From NCBI GenBank assembly GCA_964615935.1, contig CAZTTG010000011.1, positions 22,398-86,397 of the forward strand: 64,000 nucleotides of DNA, in the 5' to 3' direction. A program made the translations under genes and the position numbers. The notes beneath the pieces are model-generated. The model was not told where the DNA came from, did no database searches, and was given only the letters and a program-made list of their open reading frames with translations. This DNA is from CAZTTG01 sp964615935. Its GTDB lineage: Bacteria; Planctomycetota; UBA1135; GCA-002686595. Positions within the stretch are counted from its first letter, which is position 1, and each line of letters starts with the position of its first letter. Below are positions 8,599-16,541 of this stretch, in pieces.

Positions 8599-9089
8599 CT
8601 GGGATTCGTCTCCGTCTCCTCGAAGCCGCCCTGCCGGTTGTACTCCTCGAGCGCATTCTCGATGTCCTCGAGGCGCTCGGGCTGGTCATCGGCCTGCAGA
8701 TGGGTGCCGGCGGGCCGCTCCAGGCTACGGATGGCGAAGGAAAGCACCAGGAGTATTGCGGCCGCGAGGGCCGTGAGCTGCAGCACGAAACCCAGCAGAC
8801 GTCCCTCGGGCATGGGGCCGGTCCGCCCCCCCCGTTCGCCGGTGTCCCCGGCGAAGGCGCGGCGGGCGACCCGGGCGGCGAAGCCGACCGGCACCGCCGG
8901 AGCCTCGGACGGCACGAACCAGCGCTGGAGGGTCTTCTCCTGCTGCACGTCGAGCCGGCAGGCGCTGCAGGAGAGGAGGTGCCTGCGCAGCGGGCCGGCC
9001 TGGGCCTCGCTCAGCTCGCCATCGAGGTAGCTCGGAATGAGCGTGTGGGTCTTCTTGCAGTCGATCGTCACCGGACGGACCTCGGTCAC
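8595..9089 (-). CDS. Anti-sigma factor with zinc-binding N-terminal domain
   Basis: A 164-residue protein. The cytoplasmic N-terminus has the zinc-binding anti-sigma (ZAS) signature His37-x3-Cys41-x2-Cys44 in RRHLLSCSACR, preceded by the typical SYLDGELSEAQ helix. One membrane segment spans about residues 100-120, and the C-terminus is an acidic periplasmic tail. ZAS proteins hold an ECF sigma factor inactive until an envelope or redox signal arrives. The GTG start at 9089 overlaps the sigma-factor TGA as GTGA, the usual coupling of such pairs. RsbW-type kinase motifs are absent. Confidence 0.85.
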   Translation of the reverse strand: MTEVRPVTIDCKKTHTLIPSYLDGELSEAQAGPLRRHLLSCSACRLDVQQEKTLQRWFVPSEAPAVPVGFAARVARRAFAGDTGERGGRTGPMPEGRLLGFVLQLTALAAAILLVLSFAIRSLERPAGTHLQADDQPERLEDIENALEEYNRQGGFEETETNPR

Positions 9090-9697
9090 GCCTCCCCGTA
9101 CTCGGGGTGGAGCTGGATCAGCCTCTCCTTGAAGCGGGCGCGGGCCCGGAAGAGGCGGGATTCGACGGTACCGATGGAGATCCCGACCACGTCGGCGATC
9201 TCCTGGTAGGACAGGTCCTCGAACTCCCGCAGGACCAGGACGGTGCGGAAGATCTCGGGCAGCTCGCCGAGGACCCTCTGGGTGATGGCGGCGATCTCCT
9301 GGGCCTGCATGCGGCTGTCGGGCGCCTGCAGCTTTCCGCCGGGCCGCGCGCCGCGCTCCAGGGAGGCCACCTCCTCGGGGTCCTCGACCGTCTGCACCGG
9401 GCTGCGGCCGTGCCGCTTCAGGAAGTCCAGAGCGGTGTTGATCGCGATCCGGCACAGCCAGGTGTAGAAGGAGGATTGCCGCTGGAAGCCGGGCAGCTTG
9501 GTGAAGGCCTTCAGGAAGGTGTCCTGGACGATGTCCTCGACCTCCACCGCGTTCTGGGTGTAGCCGCGCACCAGGGCGAACATGCGCCCCTGGTAGCGCT
9601 CCACCAGGAGCTGGAAGGAGAGCTGATTGCCCTCGAGGCTCTCCTCGATCAGGTTCAGGTCCTCGCTCCGGGCGGATTGCACCGAGATGGCTCCCAT
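9086..9697 (-). CDS. ECF RNA polymerase sigma factor
   Basis: A 203-residue group IV sigma-70 factor. Region 2 contains EDIVQDTFLKAF and the promoter-melting WLCRIAINTALDFLKRH stretch; region 4 ends in the helix-turn-helix SYQEIADVVGISIGTVESRL followed by a basic RARARFKERL helix. Length and the linker fit the RpoE/SigW-type group. It heads a tightly packed minus-strand run with its anti-sigma factor, the CnrR-like protein and the PilM/PilN fusion, and probably controls that run. ribBA on the same strand ends 43 bp downstream of... its own unit lies upstream, 44 bp from this start, so a shared promoter upstream of ribBA is not excluded. Confidence 0.93.
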   Translation of the reverse strand: MGAISVQSARSEDLNLIEESLEGNQLSFQLLVERYQGRMFALVRGYTQNAVEVEDIVQDTFLKAFTKLPGFQRQSSFYTWLCRIAINTALDFLKRHGRSPVQTVEDPEEVASLERGARPGGKLQAPDSRMQAQEIAAITQRVLGELPEIFRTVLVLREFEDLSYQEIADVVGISIGTVESRLFRARARFKERLIQLHPEYGEA

Positions 9698-9740
9698 GGC
9701 GCCCTACGGACGCCCACGCCCCTGTCCTATTCCCGCCTTC

Positions 9741-11039
9741 TCAGCGGGCCTCCGGCCCGCCGTCACCGGCCGTCGCGTTGCTCGTTTCCTCCTCGGCGCC
9801 GAGGCTGTCCATCCCCGACAGGAGGTGTCCCAGCTTCTCCCGCTTCGTCCGTAAGTACCTGATATTACTGGGGTTGGCTTCGATTTGCAGGGGAACCTGC
9901 TCGACCACGTCCAGTCCGTACCCGGCCAGGCCGGCGATCTTCTTGGGGTTGTTGGTCAGGAGCCGCATGTGGCGGACCCCCAGGTAATACAGGATCTGGG
10001 CCCCCAGGCCGTACTCCCGCAGGTCCGCGGGGAAGCCCAGGGCCTGGTTGGCCTCGACCGTGTCCAGGCCCGCGTCCTGGAGCCGGTAGGCCTTGAGCTT
10101 GTTCTCCAGGCCGATCCCGCGGCCCTCCTGGCGCATGTAGACCAGCACCCCGCGCTCCTGCTGGCCGATGATGTCCATGGCCTGGTGGAGCTGGACCCCG
10201 CAGTCGCAGCGCAGGGAGTGGAAGGCGTCGCCGGTGAGGCACTCGGAGTGGACCCGGACGGTGACCGTCTCCTCGATGGCCTTGCGCGGCCCGTCCAGGC
10301 TCGGCCCCGAGAGGCCCACCGACAGGGCCATGTGCTTCTTGCCGTCGATGTGCGAGCGGAAGAGGTGGCCCTGGAAGGTGCCCGAGGGGGTGGGCAGGGG
10401 CACGTCCATCTCGATCGGATCGACCAGGCGCTCGGTCTTGCGCCGATAGGCGATGATGTCGGCGATGGTGCAGATCTTCAGCCCGTGCCGCTCGGCGAAG
10501 ACCTCCAGCTCCGGCATGCGGGACATGGTGCCGTCGTCGTTCATGATCTCGCACACGACGCCCGCCTGCCGGGCGCCGCACATGCGCGCCAGGTCGATGG
10601 CCCCCTCGGTCTGGCCCCCGCGCACCAGAACCCCCCCCTCCAGGGCCCGCAGGGGGAAGATGTGGCCCGGGCGGGCGAGGTCTTCCGGCCGGCAGCCGGG
10701 GGCGGCGGCGGTGCGGATGGTGTGGGCGCGGTCGGCGGCCGAGATTCCGGTGGTGACCCCCTCCGCCGCCTCGATGGACACGGTGAAGCCGGTGCCCATC
10801 TTGGAGGTGTTCTTGGTCGCCTGAGGCGGCAGGTCGAGCTCGTCGCAGATCTCGGCCGACAGGGGCAGGCAGATGAGCCCGCGCCCCTCCCGAGCCATGA
10901 AGTTGATGCTCTCGGGGGTGACGTGCTCGGCCAGCATGGTCAGGTCGCCCTCGTTCTCGCGACCGGGGTCATCGACCAGGATGATCATGCGGCCCGCCTG
11001 GAGATCTTCGAGGATCTCGGGGATGGTGCTGATGTGCAT
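9741..11039 (-). CDS. ribBA: Bifunctional DHBP synthase / GTP cyclohydrolase II
   Basis: A 432-residue fusion of the two first riboflavin-pathway enzymes. The N-terminal half makes 3,4-dihydroxy-2-butanone 4-phosphate from ribulose 5-phosphate (VDDPGRENEGDL and the following acidic metal site). The C-terminal half is GTP cyclohydrolase II, with zinc ligands in the Cys-x10-Cys-x-Cys pattern of ECLTGDAFHSLRCDCG and the catalytic MRQEGRGIGL loop. The ATG at 11039 gives the conserved MHISTIPEILEDLQAG start; the longer open frame upstream is non-coding. An extension of about 25 residues follows the cyclohydrolase core. The 5' leader shows a weak promoter but no FMN riboswitch core. Confidence 0.95.
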   Translation of the reverse strand: MHISTIPEILEDLQAGRMIILVDDPGRENEGDLTMLAEHVTPESINFMAREGRGLICLPLSAEICDELDLPPQATKNTSKMGTGFTVSIEAAEGVTTGISAADRAHTIRTAAAPGCRPEDLARPGHIFPLRALEGGVLVRGGQTEGAIDLARMCGARQAGVVCEIMNDDGTMSRMPELEVFAERHGLKICTIADIIAYRRKTERLVDPIEMDVPLPTPSGTFQGHLFRSHIDGKKHMALSVGLSGPSLDGPRKAIEETVTVRVHSECLTGDAFHSLRCDCGVQLHQAMDIIGQQERGVLVYMRQEGRGIGLENKLKAYRLQDAGLDTVEANQALGFPADLREYGLGAQILYYLGVRHMRLLTNNPKKIAGLAGYGLDVVEQVPLQIEANPSNIRYLRTKREKLGHLLSGMDSLGAEEETSNATAGDGGPEAR

Positions 11040-11144
11040 TGGGGGGTGTCCGGACCGGGTTGGGCCTCGATGGCCGGGTGCTCTCCGTGGGCCGCTCCTG
11101 CTGCGGGCCCTCTCCGCCGATCGGGGCGGTCGGAGCAGCTCCAT

Positions 11145-11174
11145 AGTGTACGGGCGGGGCCCGGGAAGGCCCAA
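11145..11174 (-). promoter_or_regulatory. Weak sigma-70-type promoter candidate for ribBA
   Basis: On the minus strand TTGGGC (11169-11174) is followed after 18 bp by TACACT (11145-11150), about 105 nt before the ribBA ATG. Both boxes deviate from consensus, and the assignment rests on position. Confidence 0.3.
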
Positions 11175-11333
11175 AGGCGCAGACCCGCTCCTGTCCCCCG
11201 CCTCCCGGGGATGGCCCCGCAGGGCCGGGATCCCCGCCCGGGAGGGCGCCGCCGGGGCGGCTGCGGTACCCTGAGCCCGCGCCGGCCGGCGTGCGGCCGG
11301 CCCCGCCCGAACCCGGACCCCAGGGAGGCTGCC

Positions 11334-13373
11334 ATGCGTTTCCCCGCCCAGACCCTCCTTCCCCTCGCGCTCCCCCTGGCTCTCGCGGCCGGCTGCGCGG
11401 CCCCGACCGAGCGCCGGGAGCACCTCGATGAGCTCTGTGCGATCGATCGCTGCGAGCTCGCCCGCCGCCCCGATGGGGAGCTCCTCGCCCTGGCCGGGCA
11501 CGAGGCCCTGGAGGTCCGCTTCCGGGCGGTCACCGCCCTCGGCCGCATGCCCTGGCCCGAGCACGGAGAGCCCGTCACCCGGCGGCTGCTCGCCACCCTC
11601 GGTGATCCCGCGTCCGAGGTCCGCGCGGCCGCGGCCTTCGCCCTGGGCCAGCGGGGGGACCCCGAGGCCGGCGACCGGCTGATGGCGCTGGCCTCGGGCG
11701 AGCCCGATCCGGACCCCACCGTCCGCGCGCGGGCCGTGGAGGCCGCCAGCCGGCTGGATCGACCCGACCTGCACTGGGGGATCCTCGAGACCTTCGCGGA
11801 CCCCGCTGCCGAGGTGCGGATCGAGGCCGCGGTGGCGCCTCACCGCTGGTCGGCCGAGGACGAGGACGCCGCCCGGGTGGACGCGGCTCTGGTCGCGGTC
11901 CTCGGGGTCGAGGACGACCCCGAGGTGCGCTGGCGCCTGCTGTTCAGCCTGCAGCGGCGGGCGGCGGGTGACGCCCGGGACGCCTTCCTCGAGTACTCGG
12001 CCTCGGACCACGTGCTGGAGCGCCTCTTCGCGGTCAAAGGCCTAGCCCGCCTGGAGGGGGATCCGAAGGTGGCCGGGGCCCTGATGCGGGCCGCGGACCG
12101 GGGCGACTGGCGGGTCGCGGTCGAGGCCCTGCGGGGACTCGTGGCTTACCCCGAGGAGGTTGCGAATGCCAAGGGAGGGCTGGAGAATCTCGAGGTGCTC
12201 TCCTCGCACGTGGTGGCCGAGCTCTACCCGCTGCTGGCCGAGATGACGGTGCTTGGCGGCGGTGCGCAGACCGACTGGGAGATCAGCGAAGAGTGGCTGG
12301 CGGAGCCCTCGATCGAGGTCCGCTGCGCACGCCTTCCCATGGCCGGCTACGCGTCATGGCGAGCGCTCGATTTCGGGTGGCTGGATGAGGTGGACGAGGG
12401 ATCGCCCTTCGTTCGGGCGGCCTATGCGCGCCTCCTGGCCGCAGACCTCGACGATAACCCGGCGGTCGAGATCCTCGGCCGAATCGCGAAGGACCCCCAT
12501 CCCCTGACCGCCGCCGCCGCCCTCGAGAGCCTCGGCAAGCACCCCACTCCGCGCTCCCGCGCCATCCTGCACGAGTACCTCCATCACGAGGACATGGGCC
12601 GACGCCTGGCCGCGATCGGCGCCCTGGCGGAGATGCCCGACGCCTCCGACCTCGACCCCCTCTTCTGGGCCTACAGCTCGGCCGACGGGGACGTGTCCGC
12701 CGAGGTGCAGTTCAACGCCCTGAGGCTGGCGGGCGAGATCGGCGGGGAGGACGCGCTCGACCTCCTCTTCCTGGGGCTGGGCAATCCCGATCCCTGGGTG
12801 CACCGCGTCGCGCACGAGGAGCTCGCGGAGCACTTCCCGGACTTCGAGATCCCCGAGGACGCCGGCGCGCACGGCGCGCATCCCTCGGCGCGTGGCGAGT
12901 TCCACTACCTCGGCTCCGTCCCCGACGGGAACCCCTGGGTCGAGATCGTGACCGGCCGCGGCTCGATGGTCTTCGAGCTCTTTGCCCGCGAGACACCGGT
13001 GCACGTCAATAACTTCCTGACCCAGGCCGGTCGCGGCCACTACGACGGCCTCACCTTCCACCGCGTGGTGCCCGACTTCGTGATCCAGGGCGGCTGCTAC
13101 CGCGGGGACGGCAACGGCTCGGCCACCTGGGACGGCGCACCCCTCCCGGCCGAGCTCACGCCCCGCAAGTACGTGCGCGGCTCGCTGGGCATGCCGCGCA
13201 ACGAGGACCCCGACTCGGGCGGCAGCCAGATCTTCGTCACCCACCGCCCCACCCCCCACCTGGACGGCCGCTACACGCTCTTCGGCCAGCTCCGCGAGGG
13301 CTTCGAGGTGCTCGACGCCATCGAGATCGGGGACCGGATCCTGGGGGTGCGGCCGGTCGAGCCCCTGCCCTAG
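11334..13373 (+). CDS. Lipoprotein with HEAT repeats and a C-terminal cyclophilin domain
   Basis: A 679-residue protein. The signal peptide ends in a lipobox (LALAAGC, Cys21). About residues 45-520 are helical HEAT-like repeats with recurrent ALG/RxxAAxALG cores (AAAFALGQRGDPEAG, AAIGALAEMPD). The last 150 residues form a cyclophilin-type peptidyl-prolyl isomerase: FHRVVPDFVIQGG and GSQIFVTHRPTPHLDGRYT contain the proline-binding and catalytic region. It likely acts at an envelope membrane as a folding factor with a large protein-binding scaffold. The ATG at 11334 has a good AGGGAGG ribosome site; the longer upstream frame is antisense to ribBA. Isomerase activity is inferred. Confidence 0.85.
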   Translation: MRFPAQTLLPLALPLALAAGCAAPTERREHLDELCAIDRCELARRPDGELLALAGHEALEVRFRAVTALGRMPWPEHGEPVTRRLLATLGDPASEVRAAAAFALGQRGDPEAGDRLMALASGEPDPDPTVRARAVEAASRLDRPDLHWGILETFADPAAEVRIEAAVAPHRWSAEDEDAARVDAALVAVLGVEDDPEVRWRLLFSLQRRAAGDARDAFLEYSASDHVLERLFAVKGLARLEGDPKVAGALMRAADRGDWRVAVEALRGLVAYPEEVANAKGGLENLEVLSSHVVAELYPLLAEMTVLGGGAQTDWEISEEWLAEPSIEVRCARLPMAGYASWRALDFGWLDEVDEGSPFVRAAYARLLAADLDDNPAVEILGRIAKDPHPLTAAAALESLGKHPTPRSRAILHEYLHHEDMGRRLAAIGALAEMPDASDLDPLFWAYSSADGDVSAEVQFNALRLAGEIGGEDALDLLFLGLGNPDPWVHRVAHEELAEHFPDFEIPEDAGAHGAHPSARGEFHYLGSVPDGNPWVEIVTGRGSMVFELFARETPVHVNNFLTQAGRGHYDGLTFHRVVPDFVIQGGCYRGDGNGSATWDGAPLPAELTPRKYVRGSLGMPRNEDPDSGGSQIFVTHRPTPHLDGRYTLFGQLREGFEVLDAIEIGDRILGVRPVEPLP

Positions 13374-13438
13374 GAGCCGCGGGCGGGGAGACTCCCGGGG
13401 ATTCGCGGTGGAGGGGGGGTGGAACCGTCTGCGAAGCC

Positions 13439-13524
13439 TGTGGAGAAAAGCCCACCGGAGCTCCTAACCCACTGGCTGGACGGGCCTTGGGGCCGACGGG
13501 CCGGCGCGCCCCATCTGTGGACAA
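13439..13524. other. Two DnaA-box-like 9-mers
   Basis: TGTGGACAA (13516-13524) is the exact reverse complement of the DnaA box form common in high-GC genomes (TTGTCCACA). TGTGGAGAA (13439-13447) differs by one base. Both lie in the same orientation, 77 bp apart, in the 256-bp gap upstream of the tethered protease. No dnaA, dnaN or AT-rich unwinding element is nearby, so an origin is unlikely; a DnaA-titrating or regulatory site is possible. Confidence 0.3.
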
Positions 13525-13629
13525 CCCCGGCCTCCATTCCCAAAAAGTGGAACGCCGATAGGGCCTGCGGGCGCATCCCCCTCCCTCGAGTCGCGCCCGC
13601 ACCGGCCCCGCGGGGGCCGTCCCTCTCGC

Positions 13630-14850
13630 ATGCTTCGGTTGATCCTCCCGGCCGCGATCCTGGTCCTGGGCTACCTCGGCGTCGATCGCCTGGTGGTCCT
13701 CCAGGATCGGCTGCAGGCCCTCGAGCGGACGCCTCGGGCGGCACCCGAGCAGGTGGAGCAGCTCCGCTCGAGCCTGAGCGAGCTGCGAGCCGCCCTGCTG
13801 CGGATCCGGGCTCACGTGGAGGACGAGCGGCGCGACGCGCCCCTGCTGGCGAGGATGAGCGAGCTGGAGGCTCTGATCGGCGACGCCGAGAGCGAGCTGG
13901 CCGCGGCGCACTCGCGGCTGGCGGGCTGGGAGCGCCGGTGGGAGGGGCGGGAGCCGGGGGAGGTCGACGCCTTCGGTCGGCGCATCCAGGAGCTGGACGC
14001 GCGGCTCGAGGATCGCTGCCGGGAGCTCGGCAGCGTGGCGCAGGCCACCGCACGACTGGCGCGCGAGGGCTCCTCGCAGATCGAGGACCTCCGCCGCCGG
14101 CAGGGCGAGCTGGACGCCGAGCACCAGCGAGAGGTCCGCGACCCCCAGTCGATGTGGTGCGAGCTGCTCGGTCCCACCGTACAGCTCGCCGGCAACTCCA
14201 CCGTGGGCACCGGCGTGATCCTGGAGTCGCTCCCCGTCGCCGGGGGCGAGGAGTACGTCACCTACGTGCTCACGGCCTGGCACGTGGTCCGCGACCTGTT
14301 CACGGGCGGCGATCCGGCCGAGGTGGAGGTGCCCGTCAAGCTCTACGAGCGGGACGGAGCCGCCGTCACCCGGATGGCCGTCCGGGTATCCCACGACGCC
14401 CGGATCGACGTGGCGCTCCTGAGGCTCCTGGACACCGAACGGGTGGGCTACGGCGCGCGCCTGGCCTCCCGGCGCCGCCTGGAGTCGGTGGGGGTCTTCG
14501 ACCGCGTCTACGCGGTGGGCTGCCCCCTGGGCAACGACCCCATCCCGACCTGGGGCGAGGTGGCCTCGATCCACCACCAGGTGGATGGCGAGAGCTACTG
14601 GATGATCAGCGCGCCCACGTACATCGGCAACTCCGGCGGCGGCATCTTCGACGCCGAGACCCACGAGCTCCTGGGGATCTTCTCGAAGATCTACACCCAC
14701 GGCTCGGTGCGCTCGACCATCGTGCCCCACATGGGGCTGGTGACCCCGCTGTCGAGGATCGGCGACTGGCTCGAGGAGCAGGACGTCGCCGGGATCCTGC
14801 CCTGGGCCGGCTCCGAGGCCACCCCCCAGGCGGCGGCGCTGGGGCGGTAG
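13630..14850 (+). CDS. Membrane-tethered coiled-coil trypsin-like serine protease
   Basis: A 406-residue protein. An N-terminal hydrophobic anchor (about 2-18) is followed by a long charged coiled coil to about residue 168, then a trypsin-fold domain. The triad is visible: His218 in LTAWHVV, Asp260 in RIDVALL and Ser335 in GNSGGGIF. It resembles the protease part of DegP/HtrA, but no PDZ domain follows; the chain ends shortly after the protease fold. The expected location is the periplasmic face of the inner membrane, with the coiled coil perhaps giving oligomerisation or reach. Substrates are unknown. It converges on purH with a 24-bp gap. Confidence 0.8.
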   Translation: MLRLILPAAILVLGYLGVDRLVVLQDRLQALERTPRAAPEQVEQLRSSLSELRAALLRIRAHVEDERRDAPLLARMSELEALIGDAESELAAAHSRLAGWERRWEGREPGEVDAFGRRIQELDARLEDRCRELGSVAQATARLAREGSSQIEDLRRRQGELDAEHQREVRDPQSMWCELLGPTVQLAGNSTVGTGVILESLPVAGGEEYVTYVLTAWHVVRDLFTGGDPAEVEVPVKLYERDGAAVTRMAVRVSHDARIDVALLRLLDTERVGYGARLASRRRLESVGVFDRVYAVGCPLGNDPIPTWGEVASIHHQVDGESYWMISAPTYIGNSGGGIFDAETHELLGIFSKIYTHGSVRSTIVPHMGLVTPLSRIGDWLEEQDVAGILPWAGSEATPQAAALGR

Positions 14851-14874
14851 GTCTCGCGGCGGGTCAGGACCGGA

Positions 14875-16473
14875 TCAGTGCCGGAAGTGCCGCGTCCTGG
14901 TGAACACCATCGGGACCCCCCGCTCGTTGCAGGCGGCGATCACCTTCTTGTCGCGGATCGAGCCGCCGGGCTGGAGGAAGGCGCGCACGCCGGCGTCCAT
15001 GGCGACCTCGACGCCGTCGGGGAAGGGAAAGAAGGCGTCGGATCCGAGCACCGAGTCGGTGACCTCCTCGCCCGCCTTGCCCACCGCCAGGTGCACGGAA
15101 TCCACGCGGCTCATCTGGCCGGCGCCGACGCCCAGGACGCGCGAGCCCTTGGCGATCACGATGGCGTTGGACTTGACGTGCTTGGCGATCTTGTCGGCGA
15201 ATTGCAGGCTGGCGAGCTGCTCGGGGGAGGGCTGAGCCTCGGTGACGACCTCGTAGTCCGCCGGATCCACGACCATCAGGTCCCGGCCCTGGATCAGGAA
15301 GCCGCCCACCAGCTTTTTCATCTCGACGTCGGCCACTCGGCGGCTGGCCCCGGAGAGGGGCCCGCAGGCGAGCAGGCGCACGTTCTTGCCCCACTTGGGC
15401 TTGGTCTGCAGGTGCTCCAGGGCGTCGGGCTCGAAGCCGGGGGCCACGATGGCCTCGACGAAGCGGCCGCCGTCGGCCAGGAAGCGGGCGCAGCCCATGT
15501 TCAGCGGCCGGGTGAAGGCCAGCACCGAGCCGAAGGCCGAGACCGGGTCTCCCGCCCAGGCGTGCTCGAGGGCCTGGGCCAGGCTGTCGGCGGTGGCCGC
15601 CCCGCAGGGGTTGTTGTGCTTGGTGACGGCGCAGAAGGGCTCGTCGAACTCCTTGGCCAGGGCCAGGGCCGCGTCGAGGTCGATCAGGTTGTTGTAGGAG
15701 AGGGCCTTGCCGCCCAGCACCTCGGCCGAGACCACGCTGGGCTCGTCGGAGTCGCACAGCCGGTAGAAGGCCGCCGTCTGGTGCGGGTTCTCGCCGTAGC
15801 GCAGGTCGAAGCCCTTGAGGCCGGCCAGGGTGAAGCTCTCGCTCCAGGGGGACTCGACCCTCCCGTCCTCGACCTCGCGGTCGTGGAGCCAGCGGCTGAT
15901 GGCGCTGTCGTAGCGCGCCGTCAGGCTGAAGGCCTTGACCGCCAGCTCGCGGCGCAGCTCGTTCGAGAGGGCGCCCGATCCCTCGCGCAGCCCGGCCAGG
16001 ACCCTGCCGTAGTCCGCCGGATCGGTGACCACGCCGACCCATCGGTGGTTCTTGGCCGCCGAGCGCACCATGGTGGGCCCGCCGATGTCGATCTGCTCGA
16101 TCGCCTCGGCGCGCTCGACCCCCTCCCGGCTGACGGTCTGCTCGAAGGGGTACAGGTTGACCACCACCAGGTCGATCGGCCCGATCCCGTGCTCCTCCAT
16201 GGCGGCTCGGTGGCCGGCCTCGTCGCGCAGGGCCAGGATCCCCCCGTGGACCTGCGGCACGAGGGTCTTCACCCGGCCGTCCATGATCTCGGGGAAGCCG
16301 GTGTACTCGGACACCTCCCTCACGGCGACGCCGGCCTCGCAGATGGCGCGATGGGTGCCGCCGGTGGACAGGATCTCGATCCCCAGCTCGGCCAGGCCGG
16401 CGGCGAAGTCGGCCAGGCCGGTCTTGTCGGAGACGCTGATGAGTGCGCGTTGAACCTGGATCTGCATTTCCAC
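14875..16473 (-). CDS. purH: Bifunctional AICAR transformylase / IMP cyclohydrolase
   Basis: A 532-residue enzyme for the last two steps of de novo IMP synthesis, about the usual length. The N-terminal IMP cyclohydrolase has ALISVSDKTGLADFAAGLAE and EILSTGGTHRAI; the AICAR formyltransferase half carries FDLRYGENPHQTAAFYR and CAVTKHNNPCGAA, with the conserved Lys-His and substrate-binding residues. The frame begins ATG GAA ATG; either ATG could be used. It reads away from prfB, which ends 68 bp upstream on the same strand, so the two may share transcription. Confidence 0.97.
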   Translation of the reverse strand: MEMQIQVQRALISVSDKTGLADFAAGLAELGIEILSTGGTHRAICEAGVAVREVSEYTGFPEIMDGRVKTLVPQVHGGILALRDEAGHRAAMEEHGIGPIDLVVVNLYPFEQTVSREGVERAEAIEQIDIGGPTMVRSAAKNHRWVGVVTDPADYGRVLAGLREGSGALSNELRRELAVKAFSLTARYDSAISRWLHDREVEDGRVESPWSESFTLAGLKGFDLRYGENPHQTAAFYRLCDSDEPSVVSAEVLGGKALSYNNLIDLDAALALAKEFDEPFCAVTKHNNPCGAATADSLAQALEHAWAGDPVSAFGSVLAFTRPLNMGCARFLADGGRFVEAIVAPGFEPDALEHLQTKPKWGKNVRLLACGPLSGASRRVADVEMKKLVGGFLIQGRDLMVVDPADYEVVTEAQPSPEQLASLQFADKIAKHVKSNAIVIAKGSRVLGVGAGQMSRVDSVHLAVGKAGEEVTDSVLGSDAFFPFPDGVEVAMDAGVRAFLQPGGSIRDKKVIAACNERGVPMVFTRTRHFRH

Positions 16474-16541
16474 TCCTTCTGGGATTCCCTCTCTCGAACG
16501 GCGAGCGGGCGGGCGCGGGGGCCGCGCGGCGAGGACGCCCC

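Noticed and set aside
9885..11333. Very long open frames antisense to ribBA and upstream of the HEAT-cyclophilin gene
   Set aside because: High G+C leaves antisense and shifted frames open; ribBA on the other strand is certain and the lipoprotein start at 11334 has a ribosome site and signal peptide.
11040..11333. FMN riboswitch ahead of ribBA
   Set aside because: None of the conserved FMN-element core segments is present in the minus-strand leader.
13439..13629. Chromosomal origin of replication
   Set aside because: Only two DnaA-like boxes, no dnaA/dnaN neighbourhood and no AT-rich unwinding region.
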